From contig NC_087062.1 of assembly GCF_963678635.1 (NCBI RefSeq), positions 8,974,670 to 9,034,669 of the forward strand: a DNA stretch of 60,000 bases, written 5' to 3'. The stretch is from Symsagittifera roscoffensis. Taxonomy: Eukaryota > Xenacoelomorpha > Acoela > Convolutidae. Shown piece by piece: positions 40,648 to 49,048 of the stretch. A program made the position numbers and the translations under genes. Numbering within the stretch: position 1 is the first letter of the stretch; each line of letters opens with the position of its first letter. The notes under the pieces are model-generated. The model saw only the letters and a program-made list of their open reading frames with translations. It made no database searches and was not told the DNA's origin.

Positions 40648-41467
40648 ATGATTACAGAAACGTGTACACTCTCGCTTGATTTTACTGTTTCGGATTACGA
40701 GTTCAAGTCGATGATGGCTGCAACTGTAAAGAAATTTTGTCTAGCAGTAGTTTTGGTCTTCTTGGTCACAATCTTGAAAGGGCTTCTTCTTGTGTCTCTT
40801 TCGTTGATTGTAAAAAATCCTTCAGTCGCTGCTATATCGTATAGACCGTTCAGAGTTTTGAAGACTTCAATCATTCTACCGCTATCATTCTACCGCTTTA
40901 CTCGAGGGTTGGTAGTTTCAAAATTTGAAGTCGCTTCGAGTAGTTGTATTTGCGTATTTCTTTAATAAGTTTTGTTTCGCGTCGCTGAACATTTTCAATC
41001 GTAATTTTGTGTTTTTTAAGGTATGGATTCCATGCCTGATTTGCATAGTCCAGATGTGTTCTTACTAAGGCTTTGTACAGAGTCGTTAGAATTTCAGAAC
41101 GTTTTCTTAATTATCGCGACTATACTGTTTGCCACTTTTGTCTTTTTGGCGATGTGCTCACGGTATTGTAATCTTGAATCAAGGATAACTCCCAGATCTT
41201 TCTCTGATTCAACTTTGCTTAGTTGTTTTCCGCCATTTAAGGTATAATTCCGTTCAGATTGTTTTGTTCTTCCCATTAGGGTGAGTATATGACATTTTGT
41301 CAGATTGAACTTCATTAACCTGCGTTTAGCCCATTTGGAAAACTCATTCAGTTACAATTTTAGTTTTTCCTCTTGTGTCTCATCAGTAATTGATCTGATT
41401 ACTTTGGCGTCATCTGCGTATAGAAGCATTGGGGATGTAATGCCATCCGTCATCGAGTTGATGTATA
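40645..41467 (-). mobile_element. CR1-like LINE array unit 3, 3' part
   Basis: RT C-terminal part of the unit split by the gypsy insertion: RT fragment at 41,315-41,094, then decayed C-terminal sequence that runs into the endonuclease of unit 4 at about 40,645. The last five bases (41463-41467, gtata) are the left target duplication. Confidence 0.8.
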
Positions 41468-41746
41468 TCTTAAAAAATTAGGATACCACTCGTGTTGTAA
41501 AAGAGTGACTTAAACTAAGAATAGATTAAGACTGTGGATGATTAAGACGGGGATTCTATCTAAGTTAAGAGAGGTTTCAAAGATTGAATTGGTTGCGATT
41601 GATTTGTTACGTATCATAAAAGATAGTGTCCAATTCAGAGTCTACCAAAAGCCGTTGCGCTTTTGGCAGGTATATAAATTAACAACTTAAAGGTCGACGG
41701 TAAGTTAAGATCAGAGGTTAAATAAACAAACCATAATACTTTTACA
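41468..41746 (-). repeat. 3' LTR (279 bp)
   Basis: Matches the 5' LTR except for a missing 44-bp block, a C for G in the terminal dinucleotide (41469) and about one internal substitution. Carries TATATA (41671-41676) and the 8-bp-stem hairpin (41645-41666). It lacks the only AATAAA seen in the 5' LTR. Confidence 0.95.
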
Positions 41747-41756
41747 TTCCCCGCGA
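41747..41756 (-). promoter_or_regulatory. Polypurine tract
   Basis: On the element strand GCGGGGAA lies directly before the 3' LTR, the usual place for the plus-strand primer. It is short and G-rich. Confidence 0.6.
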
Positions 41757-42480
41757 AATTTTATCTATAATCTATCCCTTTCGCCTCACCAGAAGGGAAC
41801 AAAACAAAAATGATTAAGCACTAAGATGAATGAATCAGTAGGCGCATTGTCTAGAACCCCCGAGAGTGGATCTAGATTCGTAAGAACACAGATTTGATAA
41901 AGGGCCCAAGAGGCGTATTATATACTAAGTACAATTACACGGTTATCAGGTCGAAAGGGTGGGTGTACAGTACGGGGAAGACCGGTGATCGGGCCCGACG
42001 GGCCGGACGGCATGTTCATCAAACAAAAACAAAATTCCAAAACAAAGCACCTTAGATCGAATAATATGTATTCGTCGGAAGAAATAACTGTAGACTGGTG
42101 ACTATAGGCAAGCAAGAAACTGAAATAGCACCAGGGTGAATAGAGTCATAAAGTATGCAGGGAGTTATCTTTAGAATAAGCGAAATAACTGTGTAGAACC
42201 AAAATGGATAAATCTAATGGTTATCCGGTGGTAGCGCCCCATGGGTTAACAGAACTATAACGAGATTCGGGCTGAATTCTACGGCAAAAGCAAGGGTATA
42301 AATGTTACCAATCATCACTATGGCTTAAAATAACAGCACTGGAGATTTGTATGACTCTAGGGTCATGGAATGTTAGTAGCATTCAACAATAAACAAGACA
42401 TACAGGTGCTAAAAGTTTTACAATGGAGTTTTGGTAGATCAAGAATGTTTTTGATAACATCTGTTTTGGAGTTCCTACGT
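41757..42480 (-). other. Gypsy 3' untranslated region
   Basis: About 720 bases between the stop of ORF3 (42481) and the polypurine tract. No ORF supported. One of the recurrent CCCGACGGG palindromes lies at 41994-42002. Confidence 0.6.
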
Positions 42481-43215
42481 CTAATTAGATTCCCGATTTG
42501 CTGCTTTATTTATTGTCCATCTCCTTAACTCCTCCAGCGTCATTGGCCGTCCAAGGTGTTCTATCGCCGCAATGATAGAGGAGGTGTTCAGCCAGTCTGG
42601 GTCAGGTACGATGGGGACAAATGTAGAAGTTGAAATTTCGTAAGATAGGCCCGATGGGTTAAATCGCGTGGAACAGACATCAGGGCTAAATTTGACCTTC
42701 TTGTCAGGACTCTTTTGATCGTCTGTTTTTAAGGGCTTTTGGTCACTTGGGTACGCATCGTTTTCTTCCCGCAAGTGAACTATAGTAGGGCGTGATGATG
42801 AAGGTGGTGTTAATGTTGTCAGGTCTACTAGGTCGACATGATGGCTTTCCATTTCTACCGTAGTTGCTTCCAACGTTGAACATACTGAGACTAAACTAGG
42901 TGAACCGAATTCTAGGGCATCACGATCTTCCTCAGTTAGGTCGACTACACTGGTAAATACTCTCTCACCTAGCATCTTGGGAGGCTGCCTAGTTCGCATA
43001 GGTCTGGTGTTCTGACGTGTAAAAATTTCTGACAGTTTTTTCGAGGATGGTGATTTCATTGGAGATGACGCTTTCCTTTTAGCAGTACCGGACAATTTCT
43101 GTGTCTTCGTAGTACGGTCAGAATGTGTTTGTTTGGGTCCCGTCTCCGCCATGGTGGTTTGTTCTCCAGTAGGTTTAGGGAACTCTCCTCCGGGATTCTC
43201 TGGAAGTACCGGCAT
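42481..43215 (-). CDS. Gypsy ORF3, accessory protein of unknown function
   Basis: 244 codons starting 25 bases after the Pol stop, in the position where errantiviruses keep env. There is no signal peptide, no transmembrane helix and no Cys-rich ectodomain. The N-terminal 90 residues are basic (Lys/Arg/Ser/Pro), the middle is acidic (VVDLTEEDRDALEF, VDLVDLTTLTPP; the VVDLT/VDLVDL strings resemble SUMO-interacting motifs) and the C-terminus is helical (IIAAIEHLGRPMTLEEL). It is intact, so probably selected. Confidence 0.7.
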   Translation of the reverse strand: MPVLPENPGGEFPKPTGEQTTMAETGPKQTHSDRTTKTQKLSGTAKRKASSPMKSPSSKKLSEIFTRQNTRPMRTRQPPKMLGERVFTSVVDLTEEDRDALEFGSPSLVSVCSTLEATTVEMESHHVDLVDLTTLTPPSSSRPTIVHLREENDAYPSDQKPLKTDDQKSPDKKVKFSPDVCSTRFNPSGLSYEISTSTFVPIVPDPDWLNTSSIIAAIEHLGRPMTLEELRRWTINKAANRESN

Positions 43216-43239
43216 TTCTTGGATCGCTTCATTGCCCTC

Positions 43240-46200
43240 CTACCTAGTGTCCAAGAGAATCAACTGTGGGGTCGCTTGAAAGTCTCTTTCATTGTCACCG
43301 GAATCCAAGTCGATCAAAGGAATCTCATCTAACTCGACCTTCTGGTCGGCGTGGTCTGATGTTTCTAGCTTAGGATCTGTTCGGTCGGACATTAGGTGTT
43401 CGTCTCGTTTCGTAGTTTCGAGTAGTGTTTTCTCCTTGAGGTCTCTTAGTGTAATTAAGTCACTAGCATTATCGTCTGACATCTCTTCATGTGGTTCGAT
43501 CGTCACTCCGGGTTCATTTAGGTAACTTTTAAGAAGTTCGGGTTTGCCCGACGGGCTTGGTTCTTGGTCACTCTCGAGGCCAATCGGTGTTCTCAGTCTC
43601 TTTCTCTGTTCTTCTTCCTCTCTAAGAAGAGTTTCCCTAGAACTGTTCATGGCCGCGTTTCGTCTCGCAATGTCAAGCTCTTCAAATTTCCACTGAAGAT
43701 TTCGTTTCTTTTGGGTTGTTTTTGAGCTTTTAAATCCGACATTTCTTGGAGGTTTTGCAGTTTTCCTCAATCCTTTAGTCGCATAAAATCTAACTAATTG
43801 GTCTCGTTTTCTCGGACTTGGTTTCTTCTGGGTGCACTGTCTTTTAATGGCTAAATCAGATTTGCGTATTATTTTACCATTTTTTAGAGTCACAGTGTGA
43901 TCTGATTCCCTTACGATTTCGTCCTTAAACACTCTATAGTATGGTTCATTTTTCAGTCTATCTTGGATTTTTCGATAAACAATGGTCTTACCCGACGGGT
44001 TGTTCAGAATTGAGTCCTTTATGCCCAAGGCATTTCTTTTTTCTGACCGGGAGAGGACTTTTACTGGGGATCCAGCACTTGTTGGTACATATCTCACGGC
44101 ATTTGAGATATCCTCCGAGGATGATGAATTTTCATCGACGTCTCCATCTTCTATGTCGTCAGGGGCATCCCAGTCATGTCTTCGCTCTCGGCTCATTAGT
44201 TTTTTGCCTTTATCTATACATAACAAAGTTTTATTCCAATCAAGGTTATTCGAAGAGGGTGATTTGACCAAATTATGCCAGATAGTGTTTGGGGATCTAC
44301 CGAAATGTGCTTCGAAAGGAGAGCAGTTAAGCGACTGTTGAGTTACTGTTCTTAAGCATTTTATTATTTTCAGGAGTGCAGATTCTAGTGAAGGTTTTGG
44401 ACGTTCTTGTGCCATAACCAGGAGTCGTTCCTTAATGGTCCTGATAAGACGTTCCACTAATCCGGTAGCTCTATGATCACCCACTGGGCTAAATATCACC
44501 TTTATGTTGTGATCGTGGCAGAATTCTCTAACTTCCTTGGAGATGAAACCAGATCCTTGATCTGTTCTAATTGTTCTAGGTATCCCGTGTAAAGCAATGT
44601 ATTTACTAAGGAAGTTTATAATAGATTTTGCCGATGTACTGGATGTTATTTGAGCTGATGGGAATTTTGAAAATCTGTCTACACACACCAATATGTATTT
44701 TTTTGTTCCCCATACTAAAGGTAACGGACCAGCGAAATCTAATTCCATTTCTTGGTTTGGTTCTTCGACCATTGGGAGTTCCCCTAGGGTATTGTGTTTT
44801 ATAAGAGGTTTCAAATTTTTACCTGCTTTCACGCACTCTATACAATTTTCGCCGTGGACTTGGATTTCACGGTAAATTTTCGGCCACCAGATGTATTGCG
44901 TTGCCAGGCTTTTCATTGCGAACTGGCCGGGGTGGGCTTCGTGTAGTCTGTTCAGCATAGTCGATCTTAGGCATGCTGGGATTACTAAACGGTTGTCCAA
45001 ATAGAGGCATCCTCCACTGACATGTAAGTTATTCAAATATGACTTATAATAGTTTCCCAGTTGTAGGATATCCTGTTTTCGGTCGTCCTCGATTGCCTTG
45101 ATTATCTTTTTCAGAATTAGATCTTGTTTCGATAAGAGGGACATAAATTTAGAGTCAAATATTTCCGGCCAAGAGAAACGGAATAAATTAACTGTTTTCT
45201 TTTTGCTAGGTGATCTATTCTCGGGTTTGTCCGACGGGTTACTAGTATTTGGTGTTAAAACGTCCGTGTTTTCTTTAGTAGTGAGTTCTTTTTGTTGGTT
45301 AAATTCAATTTGTTCTGCCATTTCTTTCAGGATTTTAAAATTCGTAAAAAAGTCGTTAGTTTTGCAAGATGAGTCACACAGTTCTGTACGCGAGTGAGAA
45401 TTTTGACACACTGAAATGTTGGAATGGTTAGATATCGCTTGGAAAGTTTCAGCGGCATTAGCAATTCGTTTCTCACGTTCTATTTCTTGACTGGTCATAT
45501 GATCTGTTGACTGGCCAATCGCATTGCAAGAAGTGACGTCATGTGCTAAGAAATGTTGAGAGAATTTATTTCTTATTTGCGCCCACGAATTTTTTGGCAT
45601 AAGGTGATCAAAGCCTAAGAGTGTACTAATCTGGTTTACTGAAGCGATAACAAACTTCTCGTCATCCAGAGAAACTGGTACGGGTTCACCCGATGGGTGT
45701 CGGGATATATAATCGACAAATCCCATATCTTTACCGGGTAAATGTTCTACGGTAAAGTCGAACGGTAATAGTTTATCCGCCCAACGGGTGAGGCGTGATT
45801 GGGCCGTTTTAGTGTATTTATCGTCTTTCAGTGCTCCTATTAAGGCTTTGTGATCTGTTAAAATTGAGAATTGTTTACCCAGTAGATAATTTTTGAAATG
45901 ATCTAGTGCCCAGACTAATCCCAGTAATTCGAGTTCGTTAGTGCAGTATTTTAATTCGGCGATATTCAAAAATCTGCTAGCGAACGCTACGGTCTTCCAA
46001 TTCCCCCAATGGTCTTGTTCGATTGACGCGCCCAATCCTAAATGTGAGGCATCGCATTTCACCCGAGTGTTCAGTTTTACATCGAAATGGTGGTTCGTCA
46101 CCGTATTACAAATTTCGTTCTTGATTTTTTCAAACGCTTCCGTATGTACTGTGGACCACTTAAATGGTTTACTCTTTTGCATAAGTTCTCTGAAGGGTGT

Positions 46201-47874
46201 TGATAAGGACGCTAGGTTTGGTATGAACTTATTAAATTGGTTAATCGATCCCATTAAGGATCTGATGTCTTTAATACAGTTTGGTTCTTTTAGGTTTCTG
46301 ATTGCGTCAGATTTATGTATTAATGGTGTCGTCCCTTTTGCGTCAATTCTAAATCCCAACCATTCTATGTTATGAGTTAAAAACGTGCATTTTTCCCATT
46401 TTATGGCTAGTCCCTCGTCATCTAGCGTTTTTAACACATTAATGACTAGCTTTTTATGTTCTTCCTCGCTACCTACGGTGGCGATTAGGATGTCGTCAAG
46501 ATAACAATGAGTATTTGGTAGTTTTTCCGTCAAACGGTCCATTATACGTTGAAATTCATTGGGCATATCGCCTAGTCCATAGAATCCGGTTTTAAAACGG
46601 TATGAACCCGTTACTTCTCCCCCCACAATGTTAAAATTACACTGATTACTTGCCTTTTTCGAAAGCGGAATTTGGCTGTAGGCGTATTTTAGATCTATCG
46701 ACGAAAACCAGATGTTTCTTTGATCGTGGCCGCTAATAGTGACTGTAACGTTGTCAATTAGTTCGAATAGATTCGGCATTTGATATCTATTGCGAAATAT
46801 TTGTTTGTTTAGTAGTTTTGAGTTCAACGCTAGTTTTATTGATCCATCCCTTTTTGCTGTAATCACGATAGGGGAATTAAAACAATCTTCAGAGCATCTA
46901 GATAGTTTTTCAATGTGTCCGTCACTTAATAATTGGTCGATGCATAGTTTGACTTTGGGGAGAAGATGGATTGGGATACGTTTCCCTTTCACCTGTATCG
47001 GTTTTATCGGCTCGTTAAAATAAGTATTAACTACGTAGTTTTTTGATCTACCAGTTCTTTTTATAAGGTCTGGAAAGTGCTTTGATATGTATAATTTAAA
47101 CTCACGTTGGGATGGTGTCTCTTGGTTTTGATCCTGTTGGATGTCGGATGCGAATTTTATTTGATTGACATTTGTCCCGATGGGTGGTACTTTCTGGTTT
47201 TCCCGTGACTTTGACCCGTTGGGTGGAGGTTGTTTTTGAAATACTACAATACCCAAATTCGGTAGGATGTCATTTCCTAGTAGATTTCTTTCAGCCCCTT
47301 CTGTGATAAAAAGTTTTTGATCATTAGCCTCCCATCCTTTCGATTGGATTTTCACTCGAACTTTTCCAATAATATTGATCGTACTCCCGAAACCCTGGTA
47401 TGCTTTCTTTGTTATCTCGTCCACAGGTTCTAGCTTTACAAATCTGTCTCGTATCTTCAGTTCGTGTAGTAGGTCTTTTTTCATGAAGGAAACTGGGCTT
47501 GCAGAGTCAATTTGAATCTCGGTATAGTAGGGGTTGAATTTTCCCAGAGCTACTTTTAGTGTCTTTTTCAATTCTAATCCTTCGTGATTGAATACTGTTC
47601 TCACTCCGCGCTCTATTTTGTCTTCTACGGCATTTATTTGGTTATCTGTGTCGATGGCTAGAACTAAGAAGTCGTCTAGGTTAACCTCAAATTCGGGATT
47701 TTCCTGCGGGTTGGCCCGGATATTTTCGTTTTCTTGGGGTACCCGATTCTGATCGACGATGTTAGTTTGAGTTTTTGCTGAACTCCTACAGTGTTTAGCA
47801 AAATGTCCTTTCCGTCCGCACGTATTGCAGTTTCTATCTCTAGCTGGGCATGTGGATAGGTGTCCTTTTTTGAA
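43240..47874 (-). CDS. Gypsy Pol: protease, RT, RNase H, integrase
   Basis: In the same frame as Gag beyond the TAA at 47875-47877. It first completes the knuckle region, including an intact second knuckle (CNTCGRKGHFAKHC). With residues counted from the Met at 47604: protease with IDSASPVSF near 22 (Ala where most retropepsins have Gly) and NLLGNDILPNLG near 110; RT with SSIDLKYAYSQIP near 300 and HCYLDDIL near 366; RNase H with VKCDASHLGLGAS near 516 and LTDHKALIGAL; integrase HHCC near 890-930, then LDFAGPLP (953), RTDQGSGF (1014) and LVERLIRT (1049), a DD35E core. A basic C-terminal tail of ~300 residues follows. No stop or frameshift in 1,454 codons. Confidence 0.93.
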   Translation of the reverse strand, partial: FKKGHLSTCPARDRNCNTCGRKGHFAKHCRSSAKTQTNIVDQNRVPQENENIRANPQENPEFEVNLDDFLVLAIDTDNQINAVEDKIERGVRTVFNHEGLELKKTLKVALGKFNPYYTEIQIDSASPVSFMKKDLLHELKIRDRFVKLEPVDEITKKAYQGFGSTINIIGKVRVKIQSKGWEANDQKLFITEGAERNLLGNDILPNLGIVVFQKQPPPNGSKSRENQKVPPIGTNVNQIKFASDIQQDQNQETPSQREFKLYISKHFPDLIKRTGRSKNYVVNTYFNEPIKPIQVKGKRIPIHLLPKVKLCIDQLLSDGHIEKLSRCSEDCFNSPIVITAKRDGSIKLALNSKLLNKQIFRNRYQMPNLFELIDNVTVTISGHDQRNIWFSSIDLKYAYSQIPLSKKASNQCNFNIVGGEVTGSYRFKTGFYGLGDMPNEFQRIMDRLTEKLPNTHCYLDDILIATVGSEEEHKKLVINVLKTLDDEGLAIKWEKCTFLTHNIEWLGFRIDAKGTTPLIHKSDAIRNLKEPNCIKDIRSLMGSINQFNKFIPNLASLSTPFRELMQKSKPFKWSTVHTEAFEKIKNEICNTVTNHHFDVKLNTRVKCDASHLGLGASIEQDHWGNWKTVAFASRFLNIAELKYCTNELELLGLVWALDHFKNYLLGKQFSILTDHKALIGALKDDKYTKTAQSRLTRWADKLLPFDFTVEHLPGKDMGFVDYISRHPSGEPVPVSLDDEKFVIASVNQISTLLGFDHLMPKNSWAQIRNKFSQHFLAHDVTSCNAIGQSTDHMTSQEIEREKRIANAAETFQAISNHSNISVCQNSHSRTELCDSSCKTNDFFTNFKILKEMAEQIEFNQQKELTTKENTDVLTPNTSNPSDKPENRSPSKKKTVNLFRFSWPEIFDSKFMSLLSKQDLILKKIIKAIEDDRKQDILQLGNYYKSYLNNLHVSGGCLYLDNRLVIPACLRSTMLNRLHEAHPGQFAMKSLATQYIWWPKIYREIQVHGENCIECVKAGKNLKPLIKHNTLGELPMVEEPNQEMELDFAGPLPLVWGTKKYILVCVDRFSKFPSAQITSSTSAKSIINFLSKYIALHGIPRTIRTDQGSGFISKEVREFCHDHNIKVIFSPVGDHRATGLVERLIRTIKERLLVMAQERPKPSLESALLKIIKCLRTVTQQSLNCSPFEAHFGRSPNTIWHNLVKSPSSNNLDWNKTLLCIDKGKKLMSRERRHDWDAPDDIEDGDVDENSSSSEDISNAVRYVPTSAGSPVKVLSRSEKRNALGIKDSILNNPSGKTIVYRKIQDRLKNEPYYRVFKDEIVRESDHTVTLKNGKIIRKSDLAIKRQCTQKKPSPRKRDQLVRFYATKGLRKTAKPPRNVGFKSSKTTQKKRNLQWKFEELDIARRNAAMNSSRETLLREEEEQRKRLRTPIGLESDQEPSPSGKPELLKSYLNEPGVTIEPHEEMSDDNASDLITLRDLKEKTLLETTKRDEHLMSDRTDPKLETSDHADQKVELDEIPLIDLDSGDNERDFQATPQLILLDTR

Positions 47875-48726
47875 TTACTGACCGCAATCACGGCACTTGT
47901 TATTTTCAACTATGTTTAATGTTGGTTCGTTCTTCACGTATTGTGATCTTGGTCCTGGGTTGTAAGTTGGAAATTTTAGATACTGTTGATGAATTTTAGT
48001 ACCTTTTTCGTGAACTAATACGTAAGATAGTACGTTTTCTGGGGTCAAGTATTCAATGCATAGTTTCTTTTGGATCTCGACATTTCTCATGTTGGTTATG
48101 AAAATGTCTCTTACTAGTTCTGACTCGAGTTCCCCCAGTTTACAATTTTTTGCTAGTTCTGAAAGAATTTCATGGAATTTTTCTAAGGACTCATGTTCTT
48201 TCTGTCTTCGGCCAAAAAATTTAAATCTTTCGTATGTTAGGTTTGTAGTGATCGTGAAAGTCGTTTTTAACCGTTCCCAAAATTCTGCGAAATTAATATC
48301 CAGAATTTTTTTTCCAGGATTTTTATGAGAGAAGCATTTCTGTCCTTCTTTCCCGAGTGCTAGGTATAGCTGTGATTTGAGCTTCTTGTCAATATCTCCT
48401 ATTTGAAGTCCGTTAAATTTTGCGTTATCTTCCGCCCTTCTCCTTCTTAATTCTTCGTTGTAATTTTGTACTGCTACTCTATGACGTTCCTCTTGTTCGG
48501 CCCGACGGGTCTGATCCTCGGATGGGTCCAGTGGTTCTGCCATAGGGTAAATTAGTTCATCTCTTATCGGTGGGTTAATTACATCTTCGATGTCTACGGA
48601 GTCTTTCGCAATAATTGTCAGTTGGAATTTTTCCGCCCACCTTTCCCAGTCATGTTGATTTTCGTTTGATGAGTTGTTCCAAAAAAACTCTAGTCCGCGT
48701 AGGTTTGATTCATTAGACTGCGCCAT
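47875..48726 (-). CDS. Gypsy Gag
   Basis: 283 codons. The ATG (48726-48724) is formed by the last base of the 5' LTR and the first two bases of the primer site, so there is no leader beyond the LTR. The N-terminal half is helical with a capsid-like region (FAEFWERLKTTFTIT, RQKEHESLEKFHEILSELA). It ends in CRDCGQ followed by TAA: the stop falls inside the first zinc knuckle, and His and Cys follow in frame (GHLSTC). As written, the spacing Cys-to-His is three residues too long. Removing one three-codon block that includes the stop would give a standard CCHC spacing. Confidence 0.85.
   Translation of the reverse strand: MAQSNESNLRGLEFFWNNSSNENQHDWERWAEKFQLTIIAKDSVDIEDVINPPIRDELIYPMAEPLDPSEDQTRRAEQEERHRVAVQNYNEELRRRRAEDNAKFNGLQIGDIDKKLKSQLYLALGKEGQKCFSHKNPGKKILDINFAEFWERLKTTFTITTNLTYERFKFFGRRQKEHESLEKFHEILSELAKNCKLGELESELVRDIFITNMRNVEIQKKLCIEYLTPENVLSYVLVHEKGTKIHQQYLKFPTYNPGPRSQYVKNEPTLNIVENNKCRDCGQ
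48716..48725 (-). promoter_or_regulatory. Primer-binding site, tRNA-Ser type
   Basis: TGGCGCAGTC directly follows the 5' LTR on the element strand. This is the reverse complement of the GACTGCGCCA 3' end of animal tRNA-Ser. Such a primer is used by Mag-like Ty3/gypsy elements. Confidence 0.75.
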
Positions 48727-49048
48727 GTTAAAAAATTAGGATACCACTCGTGTTGTAAAAGAGTGACTTAAACTAAGAATAGATTAAGACTGTGGATGAT
48801 TAAGATTCCTACTAAAATTGTAGGCTTTTATTTAAGACTAAATAAAAGACGGGGATTCTATCTAAGTTAAGAGAGGTTTAAAAGATTGAATTGGTTGCGA
48901 TTGATTTGTTACGTATCATAAAAGATAGTGTCCAATTCAGAGTCTACCAAAAGCCGTTGCGCTTTTGGCAGGTATATAAATTAACAACTTAAAGGTCGAC
49001 GGTAAGTTAAGATCAGAGGTTAAATAAACAAACCATAATACTTTTACA
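48726..49048 (-). repeat. 5' LTR (323 bp)
   Basis: On the element strand it begins TGTAAAAG and ends AACA. TATATA at 48973-48978. A 44-bp block (48805-48848) absent from the 3' LTR contains AATAAA on the element strand and two small inverted repeats. Confidence 0.95.
48947..48968 (-). promoter_or_regulatory. LTR hairpin next to the TATA box
   Basis: CCAAAAGC, a 6-base loop, then GCTTTTGG: a perfect 8-bp stem located 5-30 bases downstream of TATATA on the element strand, so overlapping the expected transcription start. It is identical in the 3' LTR (41645-41666). Confidence 0.5.

Larger units (their letters stand above)
41468..49048 (-). mobile_element. Mag-like Ty3/gypsy LTR retrotransposon, complete
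   Basis: 7,581 bp, minus orientation. Two LTRs (5' LTR at 48726-49048, 3' LTR at 41468-41746), 5-bp target duplication gtata (41463-41467 and 49049-49053), tRNA-Ser-type primer site, purine-rich tract, Gag, Pol (protease, RT, RNase H, integrase in that order) and a third ORF. It was inserted into the RT part of LINE unit 3. The domain order and primer place it in Ty3/gypsy; the Mag-like assignment rests mainly on the primer type. Apart from the TAA in the knuckle, the coding part is undamaged, suggesting a young or recently active copy. Confidence 0.93.
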
